Source of the DNA: Opitutus sp. GAS368
GTDB lineage: Bacteria; Verrucomicrobiota; Verrucomicrobiia; Opitutales; Opitutaceae
Length of the DNA stretch: 12,414 nucleotides
Assembly (NCBI GenBank): GCA_945862035.1
Contig: CAMAXB010000058.1
Span: 1 to 12,414 of the forward strand
Direction: 5' to 3'
Both the position numbers and the translations under genes were made by a program. The notes below the pieces were generated by a model. That model worked only from the letters and a program-made list of their open reading frames with translations. It was not told the origin of the DNA and did no database searches. Positions 5,996-12,414 of the stretch are shown here, one piece after another; the first letter of the stretch is position 1, and each line of letters opens with the position of its first letter.

Positions 5996-8900
5996 ATGGC
6001 CGCTGACTACGTCGAACTCCACGCGGCCAGCGCGTTCAGCTTCCTCCGCGGGTGCTCGCCCCCCGAGCAACTCATGCGCGAGGCGGCGCGGCTCGACCTG
6101 CCGGCGCTCGCGGTGCTCGACCGGGACAATCTCTGCGCGGCGCCCCGCCTCTATGCCGCCGCGCGCGAACACGGCCTCCGCCCGCTGGTCGGCGCGGAGA
6201 TCACCCTGGAGGATGGCAGTGTGTTGCCGCTCCTCGTGGAGAACCGCGCCGGCTACCAGAATCTCTGCCAGCTCATTTCGAACGCCAAGCTCGAGCCGCG
6301 GCCACCGGGCCTAGCCCCACGCGACCAGCCGCCAGGCGTGGATCCGCGCGACCGCAAGCGGCCCTGCTTTGCAACGTGGCAGGAACTGGCCGCCCACGCA
6401 GAAGGGCTGATTGCCCTGACCGGCGACGAGGAAGGTCCGGTCCTCCGCGCTTGGCAGCGCGAGGGTCCGTCCGGCGCCGAGGCCGCCCTGCAACGGCTGG
6501 GCACGGTCTTCGATCGCGATCATCTCTACGTCGAGATCCAGCGGCGCACCGCCCGCGGTGAGGAAACCGCGCTCGCGATGCAGGCCGCGCTGGCCAAGAC
6601 CCAGCACCTGCCGCTGCTCGCCACCGGCGGCGTCCGCCATGCGACCCGCGGCGGGCGCGAGCTGGCGGATGTCTTCACCTGCCTGCGCCACCACGTCACG
6701 CTCGACACCGCGGGCCGGCGGCTCGCGGTCAATGCGGAGCGCCACCTGCGCTCCGCGCACAGCATGCGCGAACGCTTCGCCGCCCACCCCGAGGCCGTGG
6801 CCAACACCGGCCAGCTGGCGGCACGCCTTGATTTCACGCTGAAGGATCTCGGCTACACCTTTCCCGACTTCCCCGTCGGCACCGGCGAGACCATGGCGGG
6901 CGTCCTGCGCGAACAGACCTACCGCGGGGCACGCGAGCGTTTTCCCTCCCTGACGGCGGCCGTGACGCACCAGCTCGACCGCGAACTCGCCGTCATCGGC
7001 AAACTCGGCTTCCCGGGCTACTTTCTCATCGTGTGGGATGTGTGCCGGCGCTGCCGCGAGGACGGCATCCTCGTCCAAGGCCGCGGTTCTGCGGCCAACA
7101 GCGCGGTCTGCTACGCGCTGGGCATCACGGCGGTTGATCCGATCAAGCACCGGCTGCTCTTCGAACGCTTTCTCAGCGAGGGGCGCGTCGGAGCGGATGG
7201 ACATCCTTCCTGGCCCGACATCGATCTCGATCTGCCAAGCGGCGAGCTGCGCGAATCAGTGATTCAGGGCGTCTACGATCGCTACGGCCGGCGCGGAGCC
7301 GCCATGGTGGCCAACGTGATCACCTACCGCGGACGCAGCAGCGCGCGGGAAATTGGCAAGGTACTCGACTTGCCCGCGGATGTGCTCGACCGCTTCTCGT
7401 CACTCTTCGCGCATGGCGATTTTCCGCACACCCTCGAGATCCAGCAGCAACTGGAGCGCTCCGGCCTGCCCGCCTCGCATCCCCGGTTGCAGGCCATGGT
7501 CACGCTCTGCGCGCAGATCCGCTCGCTGCCGCGCCACCTCGGCCAGCATTCGGGTGGCATGATTCTCTGCCCGGGCCGGCTCGACCGGATCGTGCCGACC
7601 GAGAACGCCACCATGCCGGGTCGGACGATCGTGCAGTGGGACAAGGACGACTGCGAGGACCTCGGGCTGGTGAAGATTGATTTCCTCGGGCTGGGCATGA
7701 TGGCCGTGCTGCAGGACTGCCAACGGATGTGCGCCGAGACAGGTCGGCCCTTTGAACTGCACCAGGTGCCGGCGGAGGACGAGACCACCTTTGCGATGAT
7801 GCGGCGGGCCGACACGGTTGGCGTGTTCCAAGTGGAGTCGCGCGCGCAGATGGCGACGCTGCCACGACTGCAGCCGCGGACCTTTTATGACGTGGCAATC
7901 GCGGTGGCCATCGTGCGCCCGGGACCAATCGTCGGCCAGCTGACCTCACCACTTATTCGCCGCCGGGCCGGGCTCGAGCCGATCGTGTGCATCGATCCGG
8001 AGGTGGATGCGCAGGTGCGGCCGATCCTCGAGCGCACCTATGGCGTGATCCTGTTCCAGGAGCAAATGCTCGCCCTCGCGATGAACCTCGCCGGCTTTAG
8101 CGGGGCGGAGGCGGAGGAACTGCGGCGGGCGCTGGGCTTTCACCGTGATCACGAGCGGCTGATGCGCGTCACGGCGAAGTTGCGCGATGCACTCAAGGCG
8201 CGCGGGCACTCGCAGGTCGTGACAGACAAGCTCGTCACGGCCTCCGCCTCGTTCGCGCTCTACGGCTTTCCCGAGAGCCATGCGATCTCCTTCGCCCTGC
8301 TCGCCTACGCGAGCACCTGGCTGAAGGCGCATCGCCCAGCCGAATTTCTGGCGAGCCTGTTGAACAACCAACCCATGGGCTTCTACTCACCCGCCACCCT
8401 CGTGCAGGACGCGCGCCGGCATGGCGTAAAGATCCGTCCAGTGAGTGTGGTCCACTCGGACTGGTCCTGCACGGTCGAGGCCGCGGATACCGTCCGCCTT
8501 GGCCTGAGCTATGTGCGGGGTCTGCAGGAGGAGCACGGGCGCACCCTGGTCGCAGCGCGACGCGCGCAGCCCTTTGCCTCGCTGGCGGATTTCCTGAATC
8601 GCACGACCCTATCAGCGCCCGAGCGACGCGGACTCGCTGCAGTCGGGGCACTGAACGCGTTCTCGCAGCACCGTCGGGCCGCGCTCTGGCAAGTCGAGGC
8701 GGCCTGGTCCTCAGAGGAGACTCTGTTCCACCACGCGGGTGGGCTGCTGGAGTCGGTGGTGGCGGAGGAAGCACCGCTGCCGGCCATGAACCTGACGGAG
8801 CGGATCGGCGAGGATTTTTACGGCACCGGGCTCACCGCGGGCGATCACCCCATGCGCCTCGTGCGGGACCGCCTGCCGGAGATCTGGCGCGCGGGCGATC

Positions 8901-9199
8901 TGCCGCTGGGGAAAAATGGCGAGCGCGTGATCATCGGCGGCAGCGTGATCTGCCGGCAGCGCCCCGGTACGGCGAAGGGCGTGGTATTCCTCTCGCTCGA
9001 GGACGAGACCGGCGTGGCCAATGCGATCGTGAAGCCGGAGCTGTATGAACAAACGCGCCTGGTCATCAGCCAGGAATCCGCACTCCGCATCAGCGGCCGG
9101 CTGCAAAACCGCCTCGGCGTGATTCATGTTCAGGCCGAGCGGATCGAAGCGTTGCGAGTGGAGGCAGTGCCCACCCAGGCGTCGCACGATTTTCACTGA
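5996..9199 (+). CDS. dnaE2: Error-prone DNA polymerase DnaE2 (ImuC)
   Basis: DnaE2 is the C-family polymerase that performs mutagenic translesion synthesis with ImuA and ImuB after SOS induction. The 1067-residue length is normal for the family. The N-terminal PHP domain starts YVELHAASAFSFLRG; the usual HxH metal motif is HAA here. The palm carries PDIDLDL (residues 407-413), with two of the three catalytic aspartates, and KIDFLGLGMM, with the third (D562). YDRYGRRGAAMVANVITYRGRSS between them is typical of DnaE2. The fingers and the helix-hairpin-helix follow, with GFPESHAISFALLAYASTWLK and AEFLASLLNNQPMGFYSPATL. The C-terminal OB fold (VIIGGSVICRQRPGTAKGVVFLSLED to about residue 1055) completes it. 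The ATG at 5996 fits the conserved N-terminus. It is the last gene of the lexA-imuA-imuB-dnaE2 set but is separated by 241 bp of repeats, so some independent transcription cannot be excluded. Confidence 0.97.
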   Translation: MAADYVELHAASAFSFLRGCSPPEQLMREAARLDLPALAVLDRDNLCAAPRLYAAAREHGLRPLVGAEITLEDGSVLPLLVENRAGYQNLCQLISNAKLEPRPPGLAPRDQPPGVDPRDRKRPCFATWQELAAHAEGLIALTGDEEGPVLRAWQREGPSGAEAALQRLGTVFDRDHLYVEIQRRTARGEETALAMQAALAKTQHLPLLATGGVRHATRGGRELADVFTCLRHHVTLDTAGRRLAVNAERHLRSAHSMRERFAAHPEAVANTGQLAARLDFTLKDLGYTFPDFPVGTGETMAGVLREQTYRGARERFPSLTAAVTHQLDRELAVIGKLGFPGYFLIVWDVCRRCREDGILVQGRGSAANSAVCYALGITAVDPIKHRLLFERFLSEGRVGADGHPSWPDIDLDLPSGELRESVIQGVYDRYGRRGAAMVANVITYRGRSSAREIGKVLDLPADVLDRFSSLFAHGDFPHTLEIQQQLERSGLPASHPRLQAMVTLCAQIRSLPRHLGQHSGGMILCPGRLDRIVPTENATMPGRTIVQWDKDDCEDLGLVKIDFLGLGMMAVLQDCQRMCAETGRPFELHQVPAEDETTFAMMRRADTVGVFQVESRAQMATLPRLQPRTFYDVAIAVAIVRPGPIVGQLTSPLIRRRAGLEPIVCIDPEVDAQVRPILERTYGVILFQEQMLALAMNLAGFSGAEAEELRRALGFHRDHERLMRVTAKLRDALKARGHSQVVTDKLVTASASFALYGFPESHAISFALLAYASTWLKAHRPAEFLASLLNNQPMGFYSPATLVQDARRHGVKIRPVSVVHSDWSCTVEAADTVRLGLSYVRGLQEEHGRTLVAARRAQPFASLADFLNRTTLSAPERRGLAAVGALNAFSQHRRAALWQVEAAWSSEETLFHHAGGLLESVVAEEAPLPAMNLTERIGEDFYGTGLTAGDHPMRLVRDRLPEIWRAGDLPLGKNGERVIIGGSVICRQRPGTAKGVVFLSLEDETGVANAIVKPELYEQTRLVISQESALRISGRLQNRLGVIHVQAERIEALRVEAVPTQASHDFH

Positions 9200-9286
9200 A
9201 GTCCCCCACGTGGCGTATTGCGCTGGTCATCGACGTCGACTCCGGTTCGGCTTGAGACGTCGAGTCTCTGCCCCATTACCACTGCC

Positions 9287-9727
9287 ATGAACAAGCCTGC
9301 CGTGCCTGCTGCCCCGTCGCCCCTGCCGACGATCTCTCCGGTCTACGGACCCACCCATCTTTCTCCCGCTGATGCGGTCCGGGCACCGGTAAAATACTAC
9401 GCGGCCATCATCGGTCTGGATCCCACCAAGGAGCAGGAGTACCGGGAACTGCACGCGAACACTTGGCCTGATGTACTGGTCGCGATCAACCGCGCGAATA
9501 TCCGGAACTTCAACATCTTCGTCACGGAAATCGAAGGGCGCCGCTACCTCTTCAGCCATTTCGAGTACACCGGTACCGACCCGGAGGCGGACTTCGCCTC
9601 GATCGCCCGTGACCCCACGACCCGCGACCGGTGGTGGCCGCTGACCGACGCGTGTCAGATCCGCCTGCCCGGAACGCCCGCGGGGGCGCAATGGCGACCG
9701 ATGGAGCAGGTCGCCCACCTGCCTTAG
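9287..9727 (+). CDS. L-rhamnose mutarotase family protein
   Basis: L-rhamnose mutarotase (RhaM/RhaU, formerly DUF718) interconverts the alpha and beta anomers of L-rhamnose in the cytoplasm. The 146-residue protein aligns by eye with E. coli RhaM from residue 36 on: KYYAAIIGLDPTKEQEYRELH gives Tyr52 and His56 at the positions of RhaM Tyr18 and His22, followed by the conserved WP pair and later the RWW motif (115-117). The segment NPDNSP near the RhaM C-terminus is replaced by IRLPGTPAGAQW, and RhaM Tyr41 is Phe75 here, so this is a divergent subfamily whose sugar could be fucose or another deoxyhexose. An N-terminal extension of about 34 residues rich in Pro and Ala has no signal-peptide character. 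ATG 9287 was chosen over a GTG-type upstream frame opening because it lacks the junk-like preceding sequence. Immediately 3' is a palindromic repeat, then a GntP permease. Confidence 0.85.
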   Translation: MNKPAVPAAPSPLPTISPVYGPTHLSPADAVRAPVKYYAAIIGLDPTKEQEYRELHANTWPDVLVAINRANIRNFNIFVTEIEGRRYLFSHFEYTGTDPEADFASIARDPTTRDRWWPLTDACQIRLPGTPAGAQWRPMEQVAHLP

Positions 9728-9760
9728 GTGAGCCCTGAATTTCCGCGCAGCAGATCAAGC

Positions 9761-9948
9761 TAACCACGGATTACACCGATTTCACGTAGGGACAAGTCAA
9801 CCGGACAGGATTTGGTTTACAGGAGGTAACGGAGAGAACGGAGATTCGATTCGGCTCAATCCGAGGTCTTATCTCCTGCCCGTCTCTGTTCCCTCCTGTT
9901 CAACCCACCCGGTCCAAAAATCCGTGTCATCCGTGAAATCCGTGATTA
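9761..9948. repeat. Approximately 190-bp imperfect palindrome built of 9-bp repeats (MITE-like)
   Basis: The outer left arm (9761-9787) has cacggat-type units at a 9-bp period: ccacggatt, acaccgatt, tcacgta. The outer right arm (9920-9948) has atccgtg at 9920, 9929 and 9938, the reverse complement. The arms match at about 21 of 27 positions. An inner pair also exists: acaggaggtaacggagag to gagat (9819-9845) against atctcctgcc to ctcctgt (9871-9899). A small apical hairpin lies around tcgg/ccga (9850-9865). The whole could fold as one long hairpin between the mutarotase and permease genes. No ORF or transposase lies inside, so a non-autonomous element or structured transcript is possible. Confidence 0.65.
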
Positions 9949-9992
9949 AGTCCTTTCTCTCAGAGCAACCGCTTGCCGCTCTACCCCACCCC

Positions 9993-11345
9993 ATGAACAA
10001 CGGACTCCTTCTCCTCCTGTCGCTCGTCGGCAGCGTCATCTTCATCGTCGTGGCGACGACGCGCTGGAAACTGCACCCGTTCCTTGCCCTGCTCTTCGCC
10101 GCGCTCGCGGTCGGCGCCGGCGGCGGGCTCGCACCGGCGCAGACGCTGACCGCGCTCACCGGGGGCTTCGGTCGCACGGTGGGCTCGATCGGCATCGTGA
10201 TCGCCTGCGGTTGCATCATCGGCTTCGCCCTTGAGAAGAGTGGCTGCGCGCAGGTCATGGCGGCCTGGGTGCTCCGTCTCACCGGCGAGAAGCGCGCCAT
10301 GCTCGCGATGTCGGGCACGGGTTCTCTGGTTTCGATTCCTGTCTTTTGTGACTCCGGCTTTGTCATCCTCTCACCCCTCGCCCGCTCGCTCGCGCGCAAG
10401 ACCGGCGAATCCCTCGCTGGATTTGCGGTCGCCTTGTCGATGGGACTCTACGCGACCCATTGCCTCGTGCCGCCGACCCCGGGTCCGATCGCCACGGCCG
10501 GTGCGCTCGGGGCTGGACTCGGCAGCGTGATCGCGCTGGGCCTCGTCGTCGGCGTCTTCGTCGTCGCAACCACCTATGCCTATGCCCGCTGGATTGGTCG
10601 ACGTCTGCGCCTCGAACCCGGTGAAGAGAAAGTGTCGGCCGCGGCCAGCGCGTACTCCGTTGCTCCTACCGGAACCCTGGCGGCGTTTGCTCCGATTATT
10701 CTTCCGGTTGTGCTGATCGCGCTGAAATCCTGGGTGGATACCCCCGCTCGCCCGCTCGGCGACGGCTCTGCCCGTCTCGCCCTGTCCTCGCTCGGCGATC
10801 CAAACATCGCGCTGTTGATCGGCGTCCTCACGGCATGGTGGGTGGTTCGTCGCCACGGTCGCGCAACCTTCAGCGCCTGGACGGGCGACGGTCTGCGCGA
10901 TGCGGGCACGATCATTTTGATCACCGCTGCGGGAGGCGCCTTCGGCGGGGTCATCCGCGAGACTCCGCTCGGCAGTCTGATCGGTTCTGCGCTCGGTTCT
11001 CTCCAACTCGGGGCCTTCAGCGTTGTCGTGCCCTTCATCATCGCCGCGGGGCTCAAAACGGCGCAGGGTTCCTCCACGGTGGCCATGATCACCACGGCGT
11101 CGCTCGTCGCACCGCTGCTGGGCAGTTTGGGCCTCGCCGATGGCTACGGACCCGTTCTGGCCACGCTGGCGATCTCCTCCGGGGCCATGATGGTCTCCCA
11201 CGTTAACGACAGCTTCTTCTGGGTGATCACGCAGCTCTCCGGCATGACCGTCGCCCAAGGCTACCGGACGGTTACGGTGGCCTCGGCCATCGCGGGGATC
11301 ACCGGAATAACCGTGGTACTGCTCCTAGGAATTGCGCTAAACTAG
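9993..11345 (+). CDS. GntP-family gluconate/aldonate:H+ symporter
   Basis: GntP-family permeases import gluconate, idonate, glycerate or related sugar acids with protons across the inner membrane. The 450-residue length is normal (about 440-450). The protein is almost wholly hydrophobic with about 12 membrane spans, the first being LLLLLSLVGSVIFIVVATTRW. Family blocks are visible in order: GGFGRTVGSIGIVIACGCIIGFALEKSG (about residues 55-82), GSLVSIPVFCDSGFVIL (about 109-125), HCLVPPTPGPIATA (about 156-169), ITAAGGAFGGVI, LKTAQGSSTVAMITTA and, near residue 402, SHVNDSFFWV. ATG 9993 was chosen because earlier in-frame codons (from 9924) lie inside the repeat and give a soluble prefix. The convergent gene at the right edge encodes a gluconate 5-dehydrogenase-like protein, which supports a gluconate or idonate substrate. 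The exact acid cannot be read from sequence. Confidence 0.93.
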   Translation: MNNGLLLLLSLVGSVIFIVVATTRWKLHPFLALLFAALAVGAGGGLAPAQTLTALTGGFGRTVGSIGIVIACGCIIGFALEKSGCAQVMAAWVLRLTGEKRAMLAMSGTGSLVSIPVFCDSGFVILSPLARSLARKTGESLAGFAVALSMGLYATHCLVPPTPGPIATAGALGAGLGSVIALGLVVGVFVVATTYAYARWIGRRLRLEPGEEKVSAAASAYSVAPTGTLAAFAPIILPVVLIALKSWVDTPARPLGDGSARLALSSLGDPNIALLIGVLTAWWVVRRHGRATFSAWTGDGLRDAGTIILITAAGGAFGGVIRETPLGSLIGSALGSLQLGAFSVVVPFIIAAGLKTAQGSSTVAMITTASLVAPLLGSLGLADGYGPVLATLAISSGAMMVSHVNDSFFWVITQLSGMTVAQGYRTVTVASAIAGITGITVVLLLGIALN

Positions 11346-11370
11346 GAACCAAGACAACCCCGCCTGAGCC

Positions 11371-11589
11371 GTGCTGATGTGCCCGACCGCGCCCGGTGCC
11401 ATCGGCAGAATTGATGCCGACCGCGCCGTGTATCCGGTCCACAAGACCGAAGAACTCACGTTCAACGGCTTCAAAAGCGGCAACGCTGGCTCGCCCATCA
11501 ACTTCGATTTTCAGACCGCCGATTTCACCACCACCGCCGCGGCCATCGACCGCACCGCGCGCGACGACCGCTACCCCTCCGGACCATAA
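11371..11589 (+). CDS. Small ORF of unknown nature, possible gene remnant
   Basis: A 72-residue frame (GTG at 11371, ATG at 11377, stop TAA at 11587-11589) lies in the 293-bp gap between two convergent genes. Its middle part, YPVHKTEELTFNGFKSGNAG followed by SPINFDFQTADFTT, has a protein-like composition unlike a typical GC-rich shadow frame, yet I do not recognise a family. It has no signal peptide, membrane span or clear ribosome-binding site. It could be the C-terminal scrap of a larger lost gene, a small real protein, or chance. The rest of the gap shows no clear terminator: only a weak 6-bp stem, tcctag with ctagga, around the permease stop. Confidence 0.3.
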   Translation: MLMCPTAPGAIGRIDADRAVYPVHKTEELTFNGFKSGNAGSPINFDFQTADFTTTAAAIDRTARDDRYPSGP

Positions 11590-11638
11590 TCCCGTCACCG
11601 CCGTGCTGAAGTTCAAGTACCGGCTACCGCGGCCGCAC

Positions 11639-12414
11639 TCAGATCGCGGCCAGCAGACCGCCATCCACGTAAAGAATCTGTCCGTTGACAAAACTCGACG
11701 CCGACGACGCCAGAAACACCGCCGCGCCGACAATCTCCTCCGGCTGCCCCCAACGCCCCGCCGGCGTACGGCCGCAGATCCACCGGTTAAACTCCACGTT
11801 TTCGACCAAGGCGCGGTTTAGATCCGTCACGATGTAGCCCGGCCCGATGCCGTTGCACTGAAGGCCGTGCTTCGCCCACTCGACCGCCATCGCGCGCGTG
11901 AGCATTTTCAGGCCGCCCTTCGCCGCCGCGTAGTTGGCGATCGTCGGCCGGCTCACCTCGCTCATCACGGAACAGGTGTTGATGATCTTCCCGGCACCGC
12001 GCGCGATCATCCGCGGCGCCACCGCCCGCGCAACGAGAAAGGTGCTCGTGAGATTCGTATCGAGCACCTCGCGCCACTGAACCTCGGACATTTCGGCTAG
12101 CGGCGAGCGGCGGTGAATCCCGGCGTTGTTGAAGAGAACATCGATGGGCGCGAACTCGGCCTCGATCCGCGCCACCGCCGTCGCAATCGCCGTCGAATTG
12201 GTCACGTCGAACGCCGCGATCGTCACGCGCGCACCGGGCAACGCTGCCCGCAAACCCGCGGCCGCCACATTGAGCTTCGCCGCATCACGGCCGTTGAGGA
12301 CGACCGCCGCGCCGGCCTCGGCGAGGCCTCGAGCCAGCGCAAGCCCAATGCCCTGGCTGGAACCGGTGACAAGCGCCGTGCGCCCGGAGAGATCAAAGAG
12401 AGGATTATTTTTTG
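11639..12414 (-). CDS. Gluconate 5-dehydrogenase-like SDR (start beyond right edge)
   Basis: Gluconate 5-dehydrogenase reversibly oxidises D-gluconate to 5-keto-D-gluconate with NAD(P). The minus-strand frame is open from the right edge to the TGA at 11641-11639; the visible N-terminus reads KNNPLFDLSGRTALVTGSSQ, so only a few residues should be missing. Classical SDR motifs are complete: TGSSQGIG cofactor loop, NNAG (VLFNNAGIHRRSPL), catalytic Ser in INTCSVMSE, YAAAK with Tyr and Lys, GIGPGYIVTDL, and C-terminal FVNGQILYVDGG. From memory it follows E. coli IdnO closely, including RTPAGRWG against RTPAARWG, AVFL, and NNAGIHRR against NNAGIQRR. A related aldonate or ketoacid reductase is possible. 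It converges on the GntP permease gene; a shared substrate is inferred from proximity, not from operon structure. Confidence 0.9.
   Translation of the reverse strand, partial: KNNPLFDLSGRTALVTGSSQGIGLALARGLAEAGAAVVLNGRDAAKLNVAAAGLRAALPGARVTIAAFDVTNSTAIATAVARIEAEFAPIDVLFNNAGIHRRSPLAEMSEVQWREVLDTNLTSTFLVARAVAPRMIARGAGKIINTCSVMSEVSRPTIANYAAAKGGLKMLTRAMAVEWAKHGLQCNGIGPGYIVTDLNRALVENVEFNRWICGRTPAGRWGQPEEIVGAAVFLASSASSFVNGQILYVDGGLLAAI

Noticed and set aside
6311..7204. Long minus-strand frame of 297 codons opposite dnaE2
   Set aside because: It is a shadow of the GC-rich dnaE2 coding strand; the plus strand carries continuous polymerase motifs.
9228..9275. Near-repeat gacgtcgactc / gacgtcgagtc upstream of the mutarotase gene as an operator
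   Set aside because: There are two short near-identical copies around a common GACGTC palindrome, with no promoter match nearby; too weak to call.
10371..11258. Minus-strand frame of 295 codons opposite the permease
   Set aside because: Its translation is hydrophilic and of low complexity, mirroring the membrane protein on the other strand.
11325..11348. Terminator at the end of the permease gene
   Set aside because: The stem is only 6 bp with a long loop and no T-tract.

Overview
The window reads as a high-GC bacterial chromosome segment, most likely Verrucomicrobiota and probably Opitutaceae. The main clue is the operator in front of lexA, TGTTC-N4-GAACA, which is the LexA-binding motif described for Verrucomicrobia. 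Supporting clues are the protein flavour and the kind of short word-repeats found between genes. The assignment is an inference, because there is no rRNA or other phylogenetic marker here.

Left part (1-2760): an argininosuccinate lyase gene (argH) runs off the left edge on the minus strand. Divergent from it is a small secreted protein of unknown function. Next comes non-coding or decaying DNA with a hairpin and a response-regulator receiver-domain remnant that has lost its N-terminus. A complete tRNA-Arg(TCT) gene with a good promoter follows, then an atypical SDR/NmrA-like NAD(P)-binding protein whose stop codon lies in a long inverted repeat.

Centre (2910-9199): a complete inducible mutagenesis cassette, lexA-imuA-imuB-dnaE2, all on the plus strand. 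LexA keeps every self-cleavage residue, and a perfect LexA box overlaps the predicted -10 of its promoter, so the cassette is probably an autoregulated SOS unit. ImuA is a RecA-like accessory protein without a Walker A motif. ImuB is a Y-family-like protein without polymerase active-site residues but with a candidate clamp-binding motif. DnaE2 is the error-prone C-family polymerase that retains catalytic aspartates. About 240 bp of short periodic repeats separate imuB from dnaE2, and no second LexA box is seen there.

Right part (9287-12414): a carbohydrate section with an L-rhamnose mutarotase-family protein, a GntP-family gluconate-type permease and, converging from the minus strand, a gluconate 5-dehydrogenase-like SDR cut by the right edge. 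Permease plus dehydrogenase suggests uptake and oxidation of gluconate, idonate or a related aldonate. A roughly 190-bp imperfect palindrome built of 9-bp repeats lies between the mutarotase and permease genes. A small unexplained ORF lies between the permease and dehydrogenase genes.

The most notable system is the SOS mutasome cassette with its clade-specific operator. It is a known type of system. The least explained material is the set of palindromic and periodic intergenic repeats and the small orphan ORF.
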